From Paulownia fortunei (taxonomy: Eukaryota; Streptophyta; Magnoliopsida; Lamiales; Paulowniaceae): 64,000 nt of DNA. The stretch is taken from the NCBI GenBank assembly GCA_019321725.1, contig CM033123.1, forward strand, positions 2,364,960-2,428,959, given 5' to 3'. The translations under genes and the position numbers were made by a program. Within the stretch, counting starts at the first letter, position 1, and each line of letters begins with the position of its first letter. Shown here piece after piece: positions 1 through 12,628 of the stretch. The notes beneath the pieces were generated by a model that ran no database searches, was not told the origin of the DNA, and was given only the letters and a program-made list of their open reading frames with translations.

Positions 1-974
1 GATAATTGAAATATACAAACATCTTTTCAATTTCTTTAAATTAGGATATTCATCACTCATAACCATAAAGCCATATGTAATTTTAAATCCTTACTAAAAT
101 TTAAATCAATTGATTCAAAATTATTCATGTGGAAAAAGAAAAAAAAAAAGAAGAAAATGAAACATAAAAACCTCTCATTTTTCTTGCCGGATTGCAAATG
201 CAAGAAGAACGTGGGTCGCTGTTTTTAAACCGTTATTACAGCAATATTCCTTAAACATATGCCCCCACAAAAGTACCTTTTTCACGCAATTTTTAAGTGA
301 AAACCCTAAAAAGAATTTCACTAAAGTTACCTTTAATTCAGTCAATTATGAAGTGTTTTTCATTGTAAACGTTTGTGCAAGATCTGACGTTCATGTCATT
401 GTCTTTTTTTATTTTCTTGTTTTTTTTTTCTTTTTAATTAAAATAATGGGAGTTGATACAATTCAATATTTACAATTAATTATTTATTATTTAAGAAAAT
501 CAATGATTTTTTATTTTTTATTTTTAATTATTTTTTAAATTCAAACTGAAATAAAAAAATAATAATATGATTCAAATCCATGACTTCTTCTATAAGAGGA
601 GGTGAGGTAAAGTAAAATCAATAAATAGTAGAATACCCCTAATATTTGTAAGGCGTTAATATCAATTCAGCATAATAACTATTGATTATTGTGATGAGCA
701 ATCCTATTTTCAGTTTTTTTTGTGAATCCATACTTTAATGTTCAATAACTCATATTTGTTCTTTATGGAAAATTAAAGAAATTGAGGGTCATTTGTATAA
801 TAATTTAAGAATGAGGTTTGGTGTATAATAATTAGTAGTTAAAAGGTATATTTTGTTCTTAATGAGTTTTTTCCCCTCATTACCAGTATGAAAGAATCTA
901 TTTTTGTTGTGGGGTTAATTTCCGAGCACTTTGTTTGAACATATTATACCCCTACCAATGTTGTAAATTCTCAA

Positions 975-991
975 CCCCCCCCCCCCCCCCC
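975..991. repeat. poly-C homopolymer (17 C)
   Basis: An uninterrupted run of C, followed by CGCC and then a run of A. Its length is likely to be unreliable in any assembly. Confidence 0.9.
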
Positions 992-2902
992 GCCAAAAAA
1001 AAAAAAGCTTTTCAACGGTTTCTAGATTTTATTATTTAGTCCCTGATTTTTGGGTGAATTCAATGAAAAAGAAAATTGTTTAAATTACTAACCAATCTAG
1101 TAGAATTACATTTTAATTTGATCTCAAGATTCTTAATATACCAATAATAATTTGTAAAATAGCACCCTAGAATTTACATTTCCTAATATTAAATATGTTG
1201 GTCTCGTATCGTATAAATAAAGATTAAATAAAAATAAATTATTGGATCAGGTCACTTTACAATCAAGTTCGATCTTCTACTATCTATGGTGTTTCATCTT
1301 CTTTTTCAATAATATCATTTACATCATATATATTGAATGACATCATTAATATATATTTAGCATGTAATGAAATTATTAAAAACAGAAATGTAACACCAGT
1401 CACAGTAGAAGTTCTGCACTGCTCAACAATGGACTAAATGAAACGCAGACAATCATTAATAATCACTAACATTATTGGTCTTAGGTCATTTTCGTATGTG
1501 CAAATGCGAAATGTACAAACAAATTGGTCCCTCCCATGAATAGCTATGAGTACAAGGTTTATACAAGTGATTGAAAAAGAAATCTAGTATAGTTTTTGGG
1601 GGGCAAAGATACTAAATTATTAATTGAGTCAAGTGATAATTTTTATTTTTTGTTTTAATATGAAAGAGATATCCCTTATTCTTCCCTACCCCATGGGGTT
1701 AGAAATGTTCTATTGCTTGCATTTAAAACTTGTACTTTCTCCTCTCTTTATTTGGTACTTTCTACTTTGGCTTTCTTTCATCAAATTAAAAGAAAGAAAA
1801 TAGAGTAATTTTTGACTTAAATACTTGGACAAGAAAAATTCCCCTAATTTTTCTCTCTCACACAGTAAAAAAAAAAAAAAACATTATGAAATCAACGCAC
1901 ACACTTGTGAAATTTTACACAACAATTGATCATGTGAAATTTTGAATTACCTAAAGTTGTCTTATTAATTTTCTCTAAAATGCTAATTATTTCATTTGCA
2001 TAATTAAAAAGTAATTTAAACTGATTTTTTTTTAAAGAAATCCAAGTCACTTCACAAAAGTAGCCTATTAAGTCTAATAGTATTTTTGTTCCAAAGGGAT
2101 CCTACTTTTGGGGGGAAAATTACTAAAAACCCATTGAAATAATTTTTCATATCCAAATAAAATCCATAAAAATATACTTCATTCCGAAAAAGCAGAACCA
2201 GACTTTTTTTGCGAAAAAAACCATCAATTTTTTTGCACTAAACCGTTACATTTTTGTGATTTTCAGACTAAAATACTCTTGGGCTTCTAATATTAAAAAA
2301 AATAATGAATTAAGTTATTTTAATAGAATTTTTTGGATTTCTCAAATTGACAGATTGTATAGTGTTAAAAATATCAAATTATCTTATGCGAATGATAAAA
2401 ATTTGCATGAACTTAATACTTTACATGTTAGTTAACTTAAAATAAATCTTTTTTATTATTGAAAGATGTCTAAAAACCTTAAAAAATTCAAAATATAAAA
2501 TTAAGATCATAATTGGTACTATTCATCACTTTTAAATAAACAAAGGAAGAACACCCAATTATTAATTTCTTATTATAAGAAGTTCCAATGTAATTTAGTT
2601 TAATAAATTGTTAAACCTTAACAATGCTAGTGTAAAAGTTAACAGTTGATTTTTTTTTAAATAAAAAATTGGTTGAATAATTTTTTTGATTGAAAAATAC
2701 TTAATAAGTTTTCTCGATATAAAAATTATTCCTTTTTTTTTGTGTCATATAAGGAGGTTACTGTTTACTCCAGTAAGAATTATCGTTATTACCAACTGTA
2801 ATAAAGCACCACAGATCCTATCTGGATTTGAATTTAATCCTCCTTGCCTATAACTCCACCACCCCCACTATGCCATCATTACTTTTATACCCACTCAGAC
2901 CA

Positions 2903-2922
2903 TCTCTCTCTCTCTCTCTCTC
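2903..2922. repeat. (CT)n microsatellite
   Basis: About ten CT units, roughly 350 bases upstream of the TBL start codon, inside a broader pyrimidine-rich tract typical of plant core promoters and 5' leaders. Confidence 0.85.
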
Positions 2923-3271
2923 CCCATTTCTGCCATACTTGGTACCTTGCTTTCCATACACCCCTTTCTTTCTCTCTCACTCTCCCTTTTGTAACTAATC
3001 ACACTATAGCAGAAAAAACAATCCTACAGTCAATGGCCAGCCATTACTCCTCCAACAAGTAAAGAAGCCAAACCGAAAAGAAAGGAAAAAAAACACAGTA
3101 TACACACACTTTAAACTCTCAAACCAAACTTGCTATGATGATTCAGTTATTGTTTTGCTTGCACACTACAACTATTTAGTTTTTCATCCTCCATTGCTCT
3201 CCCTATTTATGTATGTTTAAACATTCTTCAGAAAACAGAATAAAAGTTGAATCTTGATTCAGAATTTCCAA

Positions 3272-6147
3272 ATGTGCAATAGCCCATCTGCAGAAAGCTC
3301 CGAGACTATGAATTTTGTAGATTTTTACAAGAAAGTGAAGCGTTTTAGGCTGTTTGAACCCTCCGTTGGGATTCTGGGATTGACAGTTTGTGTTATTTTT
3401 TGCTTTTTTTTGTTGGATTACAGAAGTGTGACAAAAGGGCTGAGGTTTCCATCACAGAATGAGAGGCTCCTGTGGTTGAGAATTGATGGTGAGGGTGGTA
3501 AAGAGAGTAGGAAAAAGATTGATTTTTTGAGTGAAATTAATGGTGGGTGTGATTTGTTTGATGGTGATTGGGTGTGGGATGAGCGTTATCCTTTGTACCA
3601 ATCAAAAGATTGCAGGTTCTTGGATGAAGGATTCAGGTGTTCAGAAAATGGAAGGCCTGATTTTTTCTACACTAAGTGGAGGTGGCAGCCAAAGGATTGC
3701 AACTTGCCCAGGTTCTATAATTATTTTTTTTCATCATTTATTTCTCATTTTTCTTAATTGGAAAATTGTTTTTGAGTTACTGCTATGTAGGCCGAGATGT
3801 CGATTTAATTTTCTTTAACTTGATTGGAAGTCGACTTGCAACAACCTGATAATGCTGTTCTGAACTTTGAACTCAGACTGGCTTTTTCTGTTGTCTATTG
3901 CTTAGAAAATATACTGTGCTATGATAGTAGTCAAATATGAATTTTTGTGTCAGCACTACTCCATTTATCAACTTTTATTCTTCTACTGGTAACTTCTTGT
4001 TGTCTTGTGTGAACAACAGAATCCTAATTTCTTTACTAGAAGTTGCTATCTTTTCTTTTTGTGATTGCCTGTCCTTTCCAGCTCTTGATTGCCGGTGTTT
4101 TATTTTTTTTTTGTGCTTTCTTACTTTATCAAAACTTTGTTTATACATTAATAATTTCTTTAGAAATGCTTTTTCATCTAGTCTGTACTTGGATGGTCTT
4201 TTTCATCTTAATATTCAGTTATTATTTTTCTTTCGGTCTTTTCGTAAAGGTTACTACTTACTATATCATGGATTCATCTGATCTTTGTCGTAATCTGAGG
4301 GTAGTCATGTAAAAACTTACTTGTTTACATGCATGTTTTGTTATTGTCATTCAGCTTAGGAAAAATGTGTATACAGTTTCAAGAAAAGGGACCTTCATTT
4401 CGACTTGATTTGATGCATCAAATTTCTGAGCAGCAATTTTACCATTTAGAATATTACTATAGATTTTTTTTCAAAGAGAATATTTCTTAATTAGGGATTT
4501 ATCTAGATAAAAATGCTTTGTGAGGAGAAATTTCAGACTGATCCTTCCTTTTGGCATTTGACATATAATATCTAATAATTCTGCATAGTATCGATTGTGA
4601 GAAGGACAAGTGACTGACAATGTTTCCTCCTCGCTTGTAAAACAGATTTGATGCAAAGATCATGCTAGAGAAATTGCGAAATAAACGAGTTGTGTTTGCG
4701 GGAGATTCAATTGGAAGAAACCAGTGGGAGTCTCTGCTCTGCATGCTGTCTTCTGCAATTTCCAACAAGGACTCAATATATGAAGTAAATGGCAACCCCA
4801 TCACAAAGCACAAAGGATTCTTGGTTTTTAAGTTTATGGATTATAATTGCACAGTGGAGTACTATAGGGCTCCATTTCTTGTATTGCAAAGCCGACCTCC
4901 TCCCAAAGTTCCACCAGAGATTAAAACTACACTGAAACTAGATCAAATGGATTGGACATCATCCAAATGGAAAGATGCGGATATACTCATTTTCAACACA
5001 GGACATTGGTGGAACTATGAGAAGACTGTAAGAGGGTAATCTCACATCACTTTGTTCTGTCTTATATTATTGAATTTGGCGTAACTTTTGGTTTTGGTGT
5101 CATACTTTTGAGGATGTGTACATTATTGGTCGGGATAAGAGTAACTAAACGCAGAATGTTTTGTCCAGTTGGGCAGTATTGACATTGTGCAATGTGCTTG
5201 TTTGTTTGCCATTTTATGCTGCTTATAAATTTACATGTATCATCAGAGGTTGTTATTTCCAAGAAGGTGCAAATGTGAAGATGGATATGGGAGTTGACAG
5301 TGCATACCAGAAAGCCTTGGAAACAGTTGTCAAATGGACACATCGTGAAGTAAATACTACCAAGACACAAGTCTTTTTTCGGACATATGCTCCTGTACAC
5401 TTCAGGTTTGCACCAAATACACATTGCGATATGTATTGTCTGTGATTATGGTTTTAGTGGCCTGAAAATAGTATTCTTACAGACATCATACACTGAAGTT
5501 GTTTTGGCCGTTGAACCATGTATGTTGGAATTTCACATCCTTAATATAGAAAAGGGTTATTAAGCTGGCCCTGAGATTAGCAGAGCCCCTTAAGTTCTAC
5601 CTAATTCACCATCTTTTCCCCAGTGTAAAACATGCTCAACAATTTAATAACGCAATAGGCGCTGTGTGTTTCAGTCACATTCCCTGATTCCACACCATGT
5701 TTTCTGGTCAAATTTTTTATTGGTAATCAAGTTTCTGATTCATTTTCAGTAAAGTACCTGAATATGAAATTTTTCAGGGGTGGTGATTGGAGATCCGGGG
5801 GAACCTGTCACTTGGAAACCCTTCCAGAGCTTGGTTCTTCTATGGTACCGTCTCACACATGGACTAAATATAACATTTTTGCCCGAGTAATAGCATCTCA
5901 CTCAAAGTTATTGGATTTATTGGATGTACTAAATATAACTCATATGACATCAAAAAGAAAAGATGGGCACTCATCTTTGTATTATTTGGGTCCAACAATA
6001 GGCCCTGCACCTATTCATAGGCAGGACTGCAGCCATTGGTGTCTGCCAGGCATCCCCGATGCATGGAATGAGCTACTCTATGCTCTCGTTTTAAAGCGTG
6101 AAGCGACTAGAGCATCAAATTCATCGAGTTTCCATGCAAAGGTATGA
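3272..6147 (+). CDS. TBL10: Trichome birefringence-like (TBL10/11-type) polysaccharide O-acyltransferase
   Basis: Four exons: 3272-3711, 4646-5035, 5247-5405, 5778-6147 (452 aa). TBL proteins are Golgi type II membrane enzymes that O-acetylate wall polysaccharides. Seen here: a cytosolic N-terminus, one membrane anchor at about residues 32-48, a Cys-rich TBL domain ([17 protein letters not shown] region), the GDS nucleophile motif at 166-168 ([13 protein letters not shown]) and the DxxH motif at 413-416 (DCSHWCLPG). The internal FNTGHWW and GGCYFQEG blocks are typical of the TBL8-11 subgroup. The first ATG of the frame is at 3272; the frame stays open upstream but without ATG. All three introns are GT-AG. 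Intron 2 has two possible acceptors 2 bp apart (exon start 5247 or 5249); only 5247 keeps frame. The end may also be formed by a further intron (see findings). TBL10 versus TBL11 cannot be told from sequence; the substrate is inferred only from the family. Confidence 0.93.
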
Positions 6148-7708
6148 TTGGTTGTCGCAAGTGTATATAATATATATGGTGCAAGGAGACCTCAGTTTTG
6201 ATTGAAAGAAGTGAGCAAAGCCAAGATCAGCTGGTAGAGGTTTCTGACTTGGGAAAAGCAGAATTCTAGGTACATTTTTGTTTAGTTTCACAAATAGAAT
6301 CTCAAATTTACTGATTTACTGGTAAGTTAGCAACAGATTGATCTATGAAGATAGACCAAGAAATATATGTTCAATTTTTTTTTATTTTTTTTATTTTTGC
6401 TTTTACAAAATAGTTGTGGATAGTAAATTACGCACATTGGATCGATAATTAATTATGAAATGCATATTGTAAACTTATTGGAGTGGCATATTTTGCACTG
6501 TGACTTAGTAATTGTTGTACTCTTTGTGGTACTCTCTACAAATATAATGCATATTTGCCAATTATTAATTAGTTTTTAATTAATTGTTAAGGGAGGAAAA
6601 AGAGAGAAAAAGGGAAAGCAGATTTCTCGAAAATAAATAATGCATATTTGCCAATTTACTGGCTTTTGCAGACTTGAGATGAAAGAAGGTCATCTGGTTT
6701 GCTGATTATCCCATCTGTCGGAGTAGAAGAATTCTGAACCATTTCTTGGCAAAACTAAATTTAAATTTTAACAATAAAAATTAAAAAAACAATCGGAATT
6801 TGACATAAGAGGAAAATAATTGAACATATCATAAGATGATAATAAATAAATAAATATAATTTAAGGTTTTGTTTTCAAAACAAACTATCTGATTTAGTAA
6901 ATTTCATTGAAAACTGTAATTTCTTGTGTGCATCAACTTCAATTTAGCAATTCATCACAAAAGTACTATTCTGATGAATTGATAAAGCTATACAAAGACC
7001 TTTTTTTTTTTTTTTTTTTCTCTTTTTGCTTGTTTGAAAATATAAACATTTTATTTTTAATTAATACATCACATTTTATTTTGGTATTTTGGTAAATAAA
7101 TTGCCAAAGGGCAAATTTATGAAGCCAATTGCTAGTTTTAAGGAGTTTTTTTTCTTTAAAAAATTGATAGCAATAGTAATATTTTCTTCTTGTTTTCCCA
7201 AACTAATTATTATTGAGTAGCAATAGTTGATATTAATAATAGCTAATTCAATGAGGATAATAATAACAATAACAGTAATTATTATTGCTATACCTTAATT
7301 CTATAATTATTTGTATTTCAAGAAAAGAAAATATGGAAAGATGAAAGACAAGTGCGCAGGTTAAGACCAATAACACCCCAATCGTAATTTCTAAGCTACC
7401 CCCACAATAACCCTCCTCGTTCCTCTCCTATCATGTTTCTCCAATACTAACCGATTCCAAAGTAATCCACACTAGTCCAGTCAAAGTCGGGTTTCACAAA
7501 ACGACTGACTTAAAACCTGAGTCGCTACTTAGGAAAAGAAATTCTCAACAATCAAAATCGCAGATCGAAATAAGGTTTAAGCTCCAAAACCGCATATATT
7601 GGATACAAATCACTGCAGAGGATCCTGCCAACATATTTGAAGATCCTTTTTTAACAATTTCGCACGCAGAAAAAGAAGTAATTAAGAAGCTTTACTGTCT
7701 GAACAAAA
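6148..7708. other. Intergenic: TBL 3' region and ECR1 promoter
   Basis: No gene seen. The first part is probably TBL 3' UTR. The middle is AT-rich with ATT/AAT runs and a long T tract near 7000. The last 250 bases are more GC-rich and lead into the ECR1 start codon. Confidence 0.55.
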
Positions 7709-9593
7709 ATGGCGGTGTCCCAGCCCAGCAGATCAAGAGACCTCGACAAGCTCCTCCTCCGGCCCGGGCACATTGTTGGCCCTAACTTTGAGCCCGGCCC
7801 AGAAGTAAAATCTTCTTCCCTTTCTATTTCTTTGTGTCATTGTCACAAGAAGTTGATCTGCATACGGTTTTCCACATTGTAACATCTGTTTGATTGTCTA
7901 GACTTGTTTTCACCTTATGGGACCGAAATTGAGCCGGCCCGCAAGTAATTTTCTCTTTTATTTTAGCTTTTATCTTTGTGTAGTTTTCTCAAACGGCTGA
8001 TGTGCAATTTTCAATATTTAAACTGTTCTGATGGTCAATTTTTTCTTTTTTCGATTGGTGCAGCTGAGAGAGGACATAAAAGAATATGTGAAAGTTTTGG
8101 TGGTGGGGGCAGGTGGGCTGGGCTGCGAATTGCTGAAGGACTTGGCTTTAACTGGGTTTCGGAACCTTGATGTAATCGATATGGACCGCATCGAAGTCAC
8201 AAACCTCAATCGCCAGTTCCTCTTCAGGTACATATGATGCTTGTTGTTATATGCAAGTGCTTGTAGTGTTATGGCGGTGGGCATAATTGATCAAACGTGT
8301 CAGTCAAATTTTGCGAAATGTCTCAGTTGATAATATTGTTTTTTCAAGTTTTTGGGTGATTTAGGGATGTATATGTTGATTAATTAACTGCTTCCCAATA
8401 CAGGTGCTCCATTTTGTTGAGTAGTATGGGAATCTATGTCTGTTGGAATTCTTGGTTTGGACTATTATAGTCTCTTGGTGAAGTCCCATTTTCCACATCA
8501 TGATTGTATGAAAAATGGCTTTAAGTCGCAGGATTGTATCTGTAAGGGATGTAAGGATTTAAAGACTGAACCTATAATCTTATACCCTTTTTGATTCTTG
8601 GCTTGAACTTTGGGACTCGATGTGAAATTAAAATGATGTCTTAAACTAATGTAAACCTTACTTTGATGCATGGATACTAGCCTTCGGGATTGGCATTCAT
8701 TTAAAATCCAGCAAATTTGATTTAAATAATTTGCAATTTCTGATATGGGCCGCAGATGAGATCATTGAGCTAGCTTTATTATTTTTTGAGCTTGTTATGA
8801 TAGCACAGGGTGTGTGAATTTTTTTTATCTTAAACTCGTTTATTTATTCAGTGGAGCATGAATGAGCTTTTGGCAGATAGAATAGGGGCCAAACTTGAAT
8901 AGCTTGCTCCTGTCATTTTGTGAAACAATTTTTGCAATCTTAAGAATATGTTGATATCTCTCTGCCCAGTCTCTAGCTAATTTGAGTAGCTTGAGCTTTA
9001 GTACCCATACTAATATTAAGGATCTTGACGCCCTATTTCATACCGCCAAACACAAAGCAACGTTCATTTGGATTCCAAGCTCCAAATTGTGGGTCAACTG
9101 TCAACTAACCCAATCTTCAGAGTTTTTTGCTATGATGTACTAACACTTCCTAGGAGCAAATGTATCGCATCGAATACGTTTTATATCTATTTTCTTGCAG
9201 TCTCCATTCACAATGTCTTTTTAGCATAAGTTTACTTCATGCTGAAAAGTATTGGTGTCCTTTATCCTCTATGTAGGCTTGAAGATGTAGGAAAGCCAAA
9301 GGCTGAAGTAGCTGCAAAACGTGTTATGGAAAGAGTTAATGGTGTAAATATCACACCACATTTCTGTCGCATTGAGGACAAACCATTGGATTTCTATAGT
9401 GATTTCAGCATAATTGTCCTTGGGCTTGATTCAATTGAGGCTCGGAGCTACATAAATGGAGTGGCTTGTGGATTTCTAGGTTTGACTTCTCTTCCTGAAT
9501 TTTGCTATAGCACCTGTAAAATAGAGGACCTGGAAAAATCTGACAAGCAATTATATTCTTCAATTAATGCTTCAGTAGGAATGAGGCTTTTTG

Positions 9594-9629
<36 letters not shown>

Positions 9630-12628
9630 GTCTTTCTTTTCGCTCTTCCTCTGATGATTCTTTCACTTGTGCCTATTTCTCATCTTATTTTATTTAAATT
9701 TGAACTTTTCTTTGTTCAGTCTGTTATCTATTTATTTATGAGGCTGCCTGGGTGGATGAGAGAGGTTTATTCCATTTTAGAATTGGTTTGCTGGACCATT
9801 CATTATAGATAATTTGTCACGGTAAATAGTTTAGGTTCTGTGGTGCATATATACTTCTTTCTCGATTGCCAGAAATGGATCTAGATTATCTGTGCAACCT
9901 CTTCAACATAATTGACTTAGATCCAAAGAGATATATGCACAATGGGAATGTGTTTGTGTGTCTAACATGAGCATTATGAGCTTGAGACAAAAATTGTTGT
10001 GTAAACAGAGTAATAATCCACAAGAGCTTTGCTTCAGCTGTGAAGCTCCCATTATGTCAGTTATGATGGCTTTTCTTTATTTTTGTTTTGTTTTTTTTCT
10101 TTTTTTGGTTGACAGTGGCATTTTAAGTTCCTTAGAGGCTAAACAGATGTCTAAGTTTGGAGTTTTATAAAAAAGAAAATTTATAATGTCTTACAGACTA
10201 AAACTGTTTAACTTTTTGGATGTCATAACTCCAGATTTGGTAGGGCAAAGCATGGTAGCATGTAAGCCCAAAGATTCCTATGTGTTTCTGAATGTTCATT
10301 CTTTTTGTTACTTCTGTTTTCTTCGCCATTTTTCTAATTTTATGTTTATTCTATCAAAATTACAAAGTAGGAGATTGATTAGCTGATAGTTAAGAACAGT
10401 AAACCTTGATAAGAGTAAGAAATAACAATAACGGAGACTTGGACCTAAAAAGCGGAATTCCTTTGCTGGTAGACCCATGCCTCATTTTTTATTTTTGTTT
10501 TGACTGGACAACTGAACACAAATGCTTTTTCCATTTGAATCCTGATCAACTTCTATTAAGAGTTCTATTTACACGTAACAGCGCCCAGGCTCTATATAAC
10601 CTTCTGTTTTGCATAACCCCTCCTTTATTACCTGGTCCTCTTTTGAATTTCTCCAAAAAACACTGTAAAACACGTATATGAACCTTGACCACAAATGTAT
10701 AATGAGTTTGATTTCCAGCACCTAGATAAACCAAACTCCCACTTTCGAACCACCAATCATACAAAATATGAAAGCATTAAAATCCGCAAACACACATGCA
10801 CATAGAAGAAAATAATGTCGCTCTGGTAGTCCACTGGGGTTGGACATAATATTGAAGCTGTTTAAATGTTCGTAGATATACTTTGTCAATACATTTACAC
10901 AAAAGGAAGGCAAGCTTTCGGTAGTCTGATGGAGCTTAGGTTTTATTTCTTTGTTTGATTAACAAGAGTATGACTCTGACGATAACCCTCGAGAAGAAAC
11001 TGTCAAACCAATGGTGGATGGTGGAACTGAAGGATTCAAGGGCCATGCCAGGATTATACTGCCAGGAACAACACCATGTTTTGAGTGTACCATTTGGCTA
11101 TTTCCGCCACAAGTGAAATTTCCTTTATGTACCTTAGCAGAAACTCCAAGAACTGCTGCTCATTGTATTGAATATGCCCATTTGATTAAATGGAATGAGG
11201 TAAGTATATAATTTAACTTTTTCCGCATCTTTTTTATTCCTGGTGATGCCTTTGCATCGCTTAGTTCATCAGGATATAATGTTTTTCACTTGCAGGTTCA
11301 TAGTGGCAAAAGTTTTGATCCAGATAATCCCGAAGACATGCAATGGGTTTATTCAGAGGTAATAAATAATAGGGTATATGTTTTGATGAGTAAATTGGAG
11401 AAGAAGATATGCAGAGTTGTTCCTCATTTTCTCATTTCTCCACTCTTTTAATTCATTTAATCCATTCTGACAGGCTGTCAAGAGGGCAGAACTTTTTGGA
11501 ATTCCAGGAGTTACATATTCTTTGACTCAGGTGAGCATGTGCCTATCAATCGTTACCTTTCAGCCGCATTTATCGTGGTAACTGTTGTAAGGGTTGCTAA
11601 TGCAGCTCTAATCATTTATTTAGCTAGTGATAACTTTTAATCAAATTATTATCTGACCGTCGGTTAGTGAAAATGGTTGCACCACTAATGTAGTACGTGT
11701 AGTAAGATTTGCTGCATTGCTCATATCATTTGTTTCCATTTGTTGCTTATTACTATATTGTATATGCAATAACAAGCAGCTTTGTTTACAGGGTGTGGTG
11801 AAAAATATTATTCCTGCTATAGCTTCTACCAATGCTATTATCTCAGCTGCATGTGCTTTGGAAACCTTGAAAATTGTTTCTGGATGCAGCAAGACATTGT
11901 CGAATTATTTAACGTATGGCTCCAACTTCTAGATTTTGTTCTAGTTGAAGTGATCATTTTCCACAGAAATTTCTAATTCCTTCTAAGTTACCAGACTCCA
12001 TAAGTGACCTTACAGCATGAAGTGTTTTTTCTTCTTTCTTCGCCAATTAATCAGGCTTCCCTTCATCAATGATTTAGCATGGTTCCTTAATTATTAAATG
12101 CAATTCTTGTCACAGGTACAATGGAGTTGAAGGTCTCCATACCAAAGTTACAGAGTTTGTGAAGGACAAAGACTGTCTCGTTTGTGGTCCTGGTGTTCTT
12201 ATTGAGTTGGAGAAGTCCGTTACTCTAAAAAAGGTGCGTCTCCATTTCTTTCGTCTGTGACTATTATGGCCCAGATTACTTTTGTATCAGTAATTGTGAC
12301 TGTTGATGCCTATCTAAGTTTCAATTATGCTATGCAACAGTTCATTGATCAACTGGAAGATCACCCTAGGCTGCTCCTGACTAGAGTGAGTGTTACACAT
12401 AGAGGAAAGAATTTGTATATGCAGGCGCCTCCTGTACTAGAAGAGATGACTCGATCAAACCTAGATCTATCTCTATTTGATCTAATGGGTGGAATATCCA
12501 ATGATATTGTTCATGTTAATGGTATGGCCGGAAAGGGTGACAATAAGCAATCTTGTTTGAGGAAATTACGTGTTGTATACAGGGGAATTGATGGAGTTGC
12601 AGATATCGATATGGCTGGTGGGGCATAA
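7709..12628 (+). CDS. ECR1: NEDD8-activating enzyme E1 catalytic subunit (ECR1/UBA3)
   Basis: Nine exons: 7709-7804, 8064-8227, 9277-9479, 10967-11199, 11296-11358, 11474-11530, 11792-11913, 12116-12233, 12341-12628 (447 aa, against about 454 in Arabidopsis). With AXR1 it forms the E1 that adenylates RUB/NEDD8 and passes it to RCE1/UBC12 for cullin modification, so it supports auxin signalling and SCF activity. Visible: the nucleotide-binding GAGGLG at 47-52, [17 protein letters not shown] just after, the catalytic cysteine at about 209 ([11 protein letters not shown]), zinc-binding cysteine pairs CFEC (192/195) and CLVC (333/336), the [15 protein letters not shown] block, and a C-terminal ubiquitin-fold domain starting near FIDQLEDHP, which recruits the E2. 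Every residue class expected of an active enzyme is present. Introns 2 and 3 are long (about 1.0 and 1.5 kb) and contain no exon I can recognise. All introns are GT-AG. Confidence 0.96.
9599..9627. repeat. (TC)n microsatellite in ECR1 intron 3
   Basis: About fourteen TC units located some 120 bases after the exon 3 donor of ECR1. Confidence 0.9.

Larger units (their letters stand above)
1..3271. other. AT-rich intergenic region and TBL promoter side
   Basis: No gene is recognisable on either strand. The stretch is AT-rich with many A and T homopolymers. Short open frames are low-complexity (runs of F, I, L, S) and lack any family motif. The last 500 bases become pyrimidine-rich, with a CT repeat, and probably hold the promoter and 5' leader of the TBL gene starting at 3272. 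Confidence 0.6.

Noticed and set aside
2090..2102. A match to the start of the plant miR393 sequence (TCCAAAGGGATC)
   Set aside because: Only about 12 bases agree, the rest of the mature sequence is different, and I see no complementary star arm nearby to form a hairpin.
10546..10913. Minus-strand open frames inside ECR1 intron 3
   Set aside because: No family resemblance; the flanking ECR1 exons join cleanly across this intron. It may be an old repeat, but I cannot show ends.
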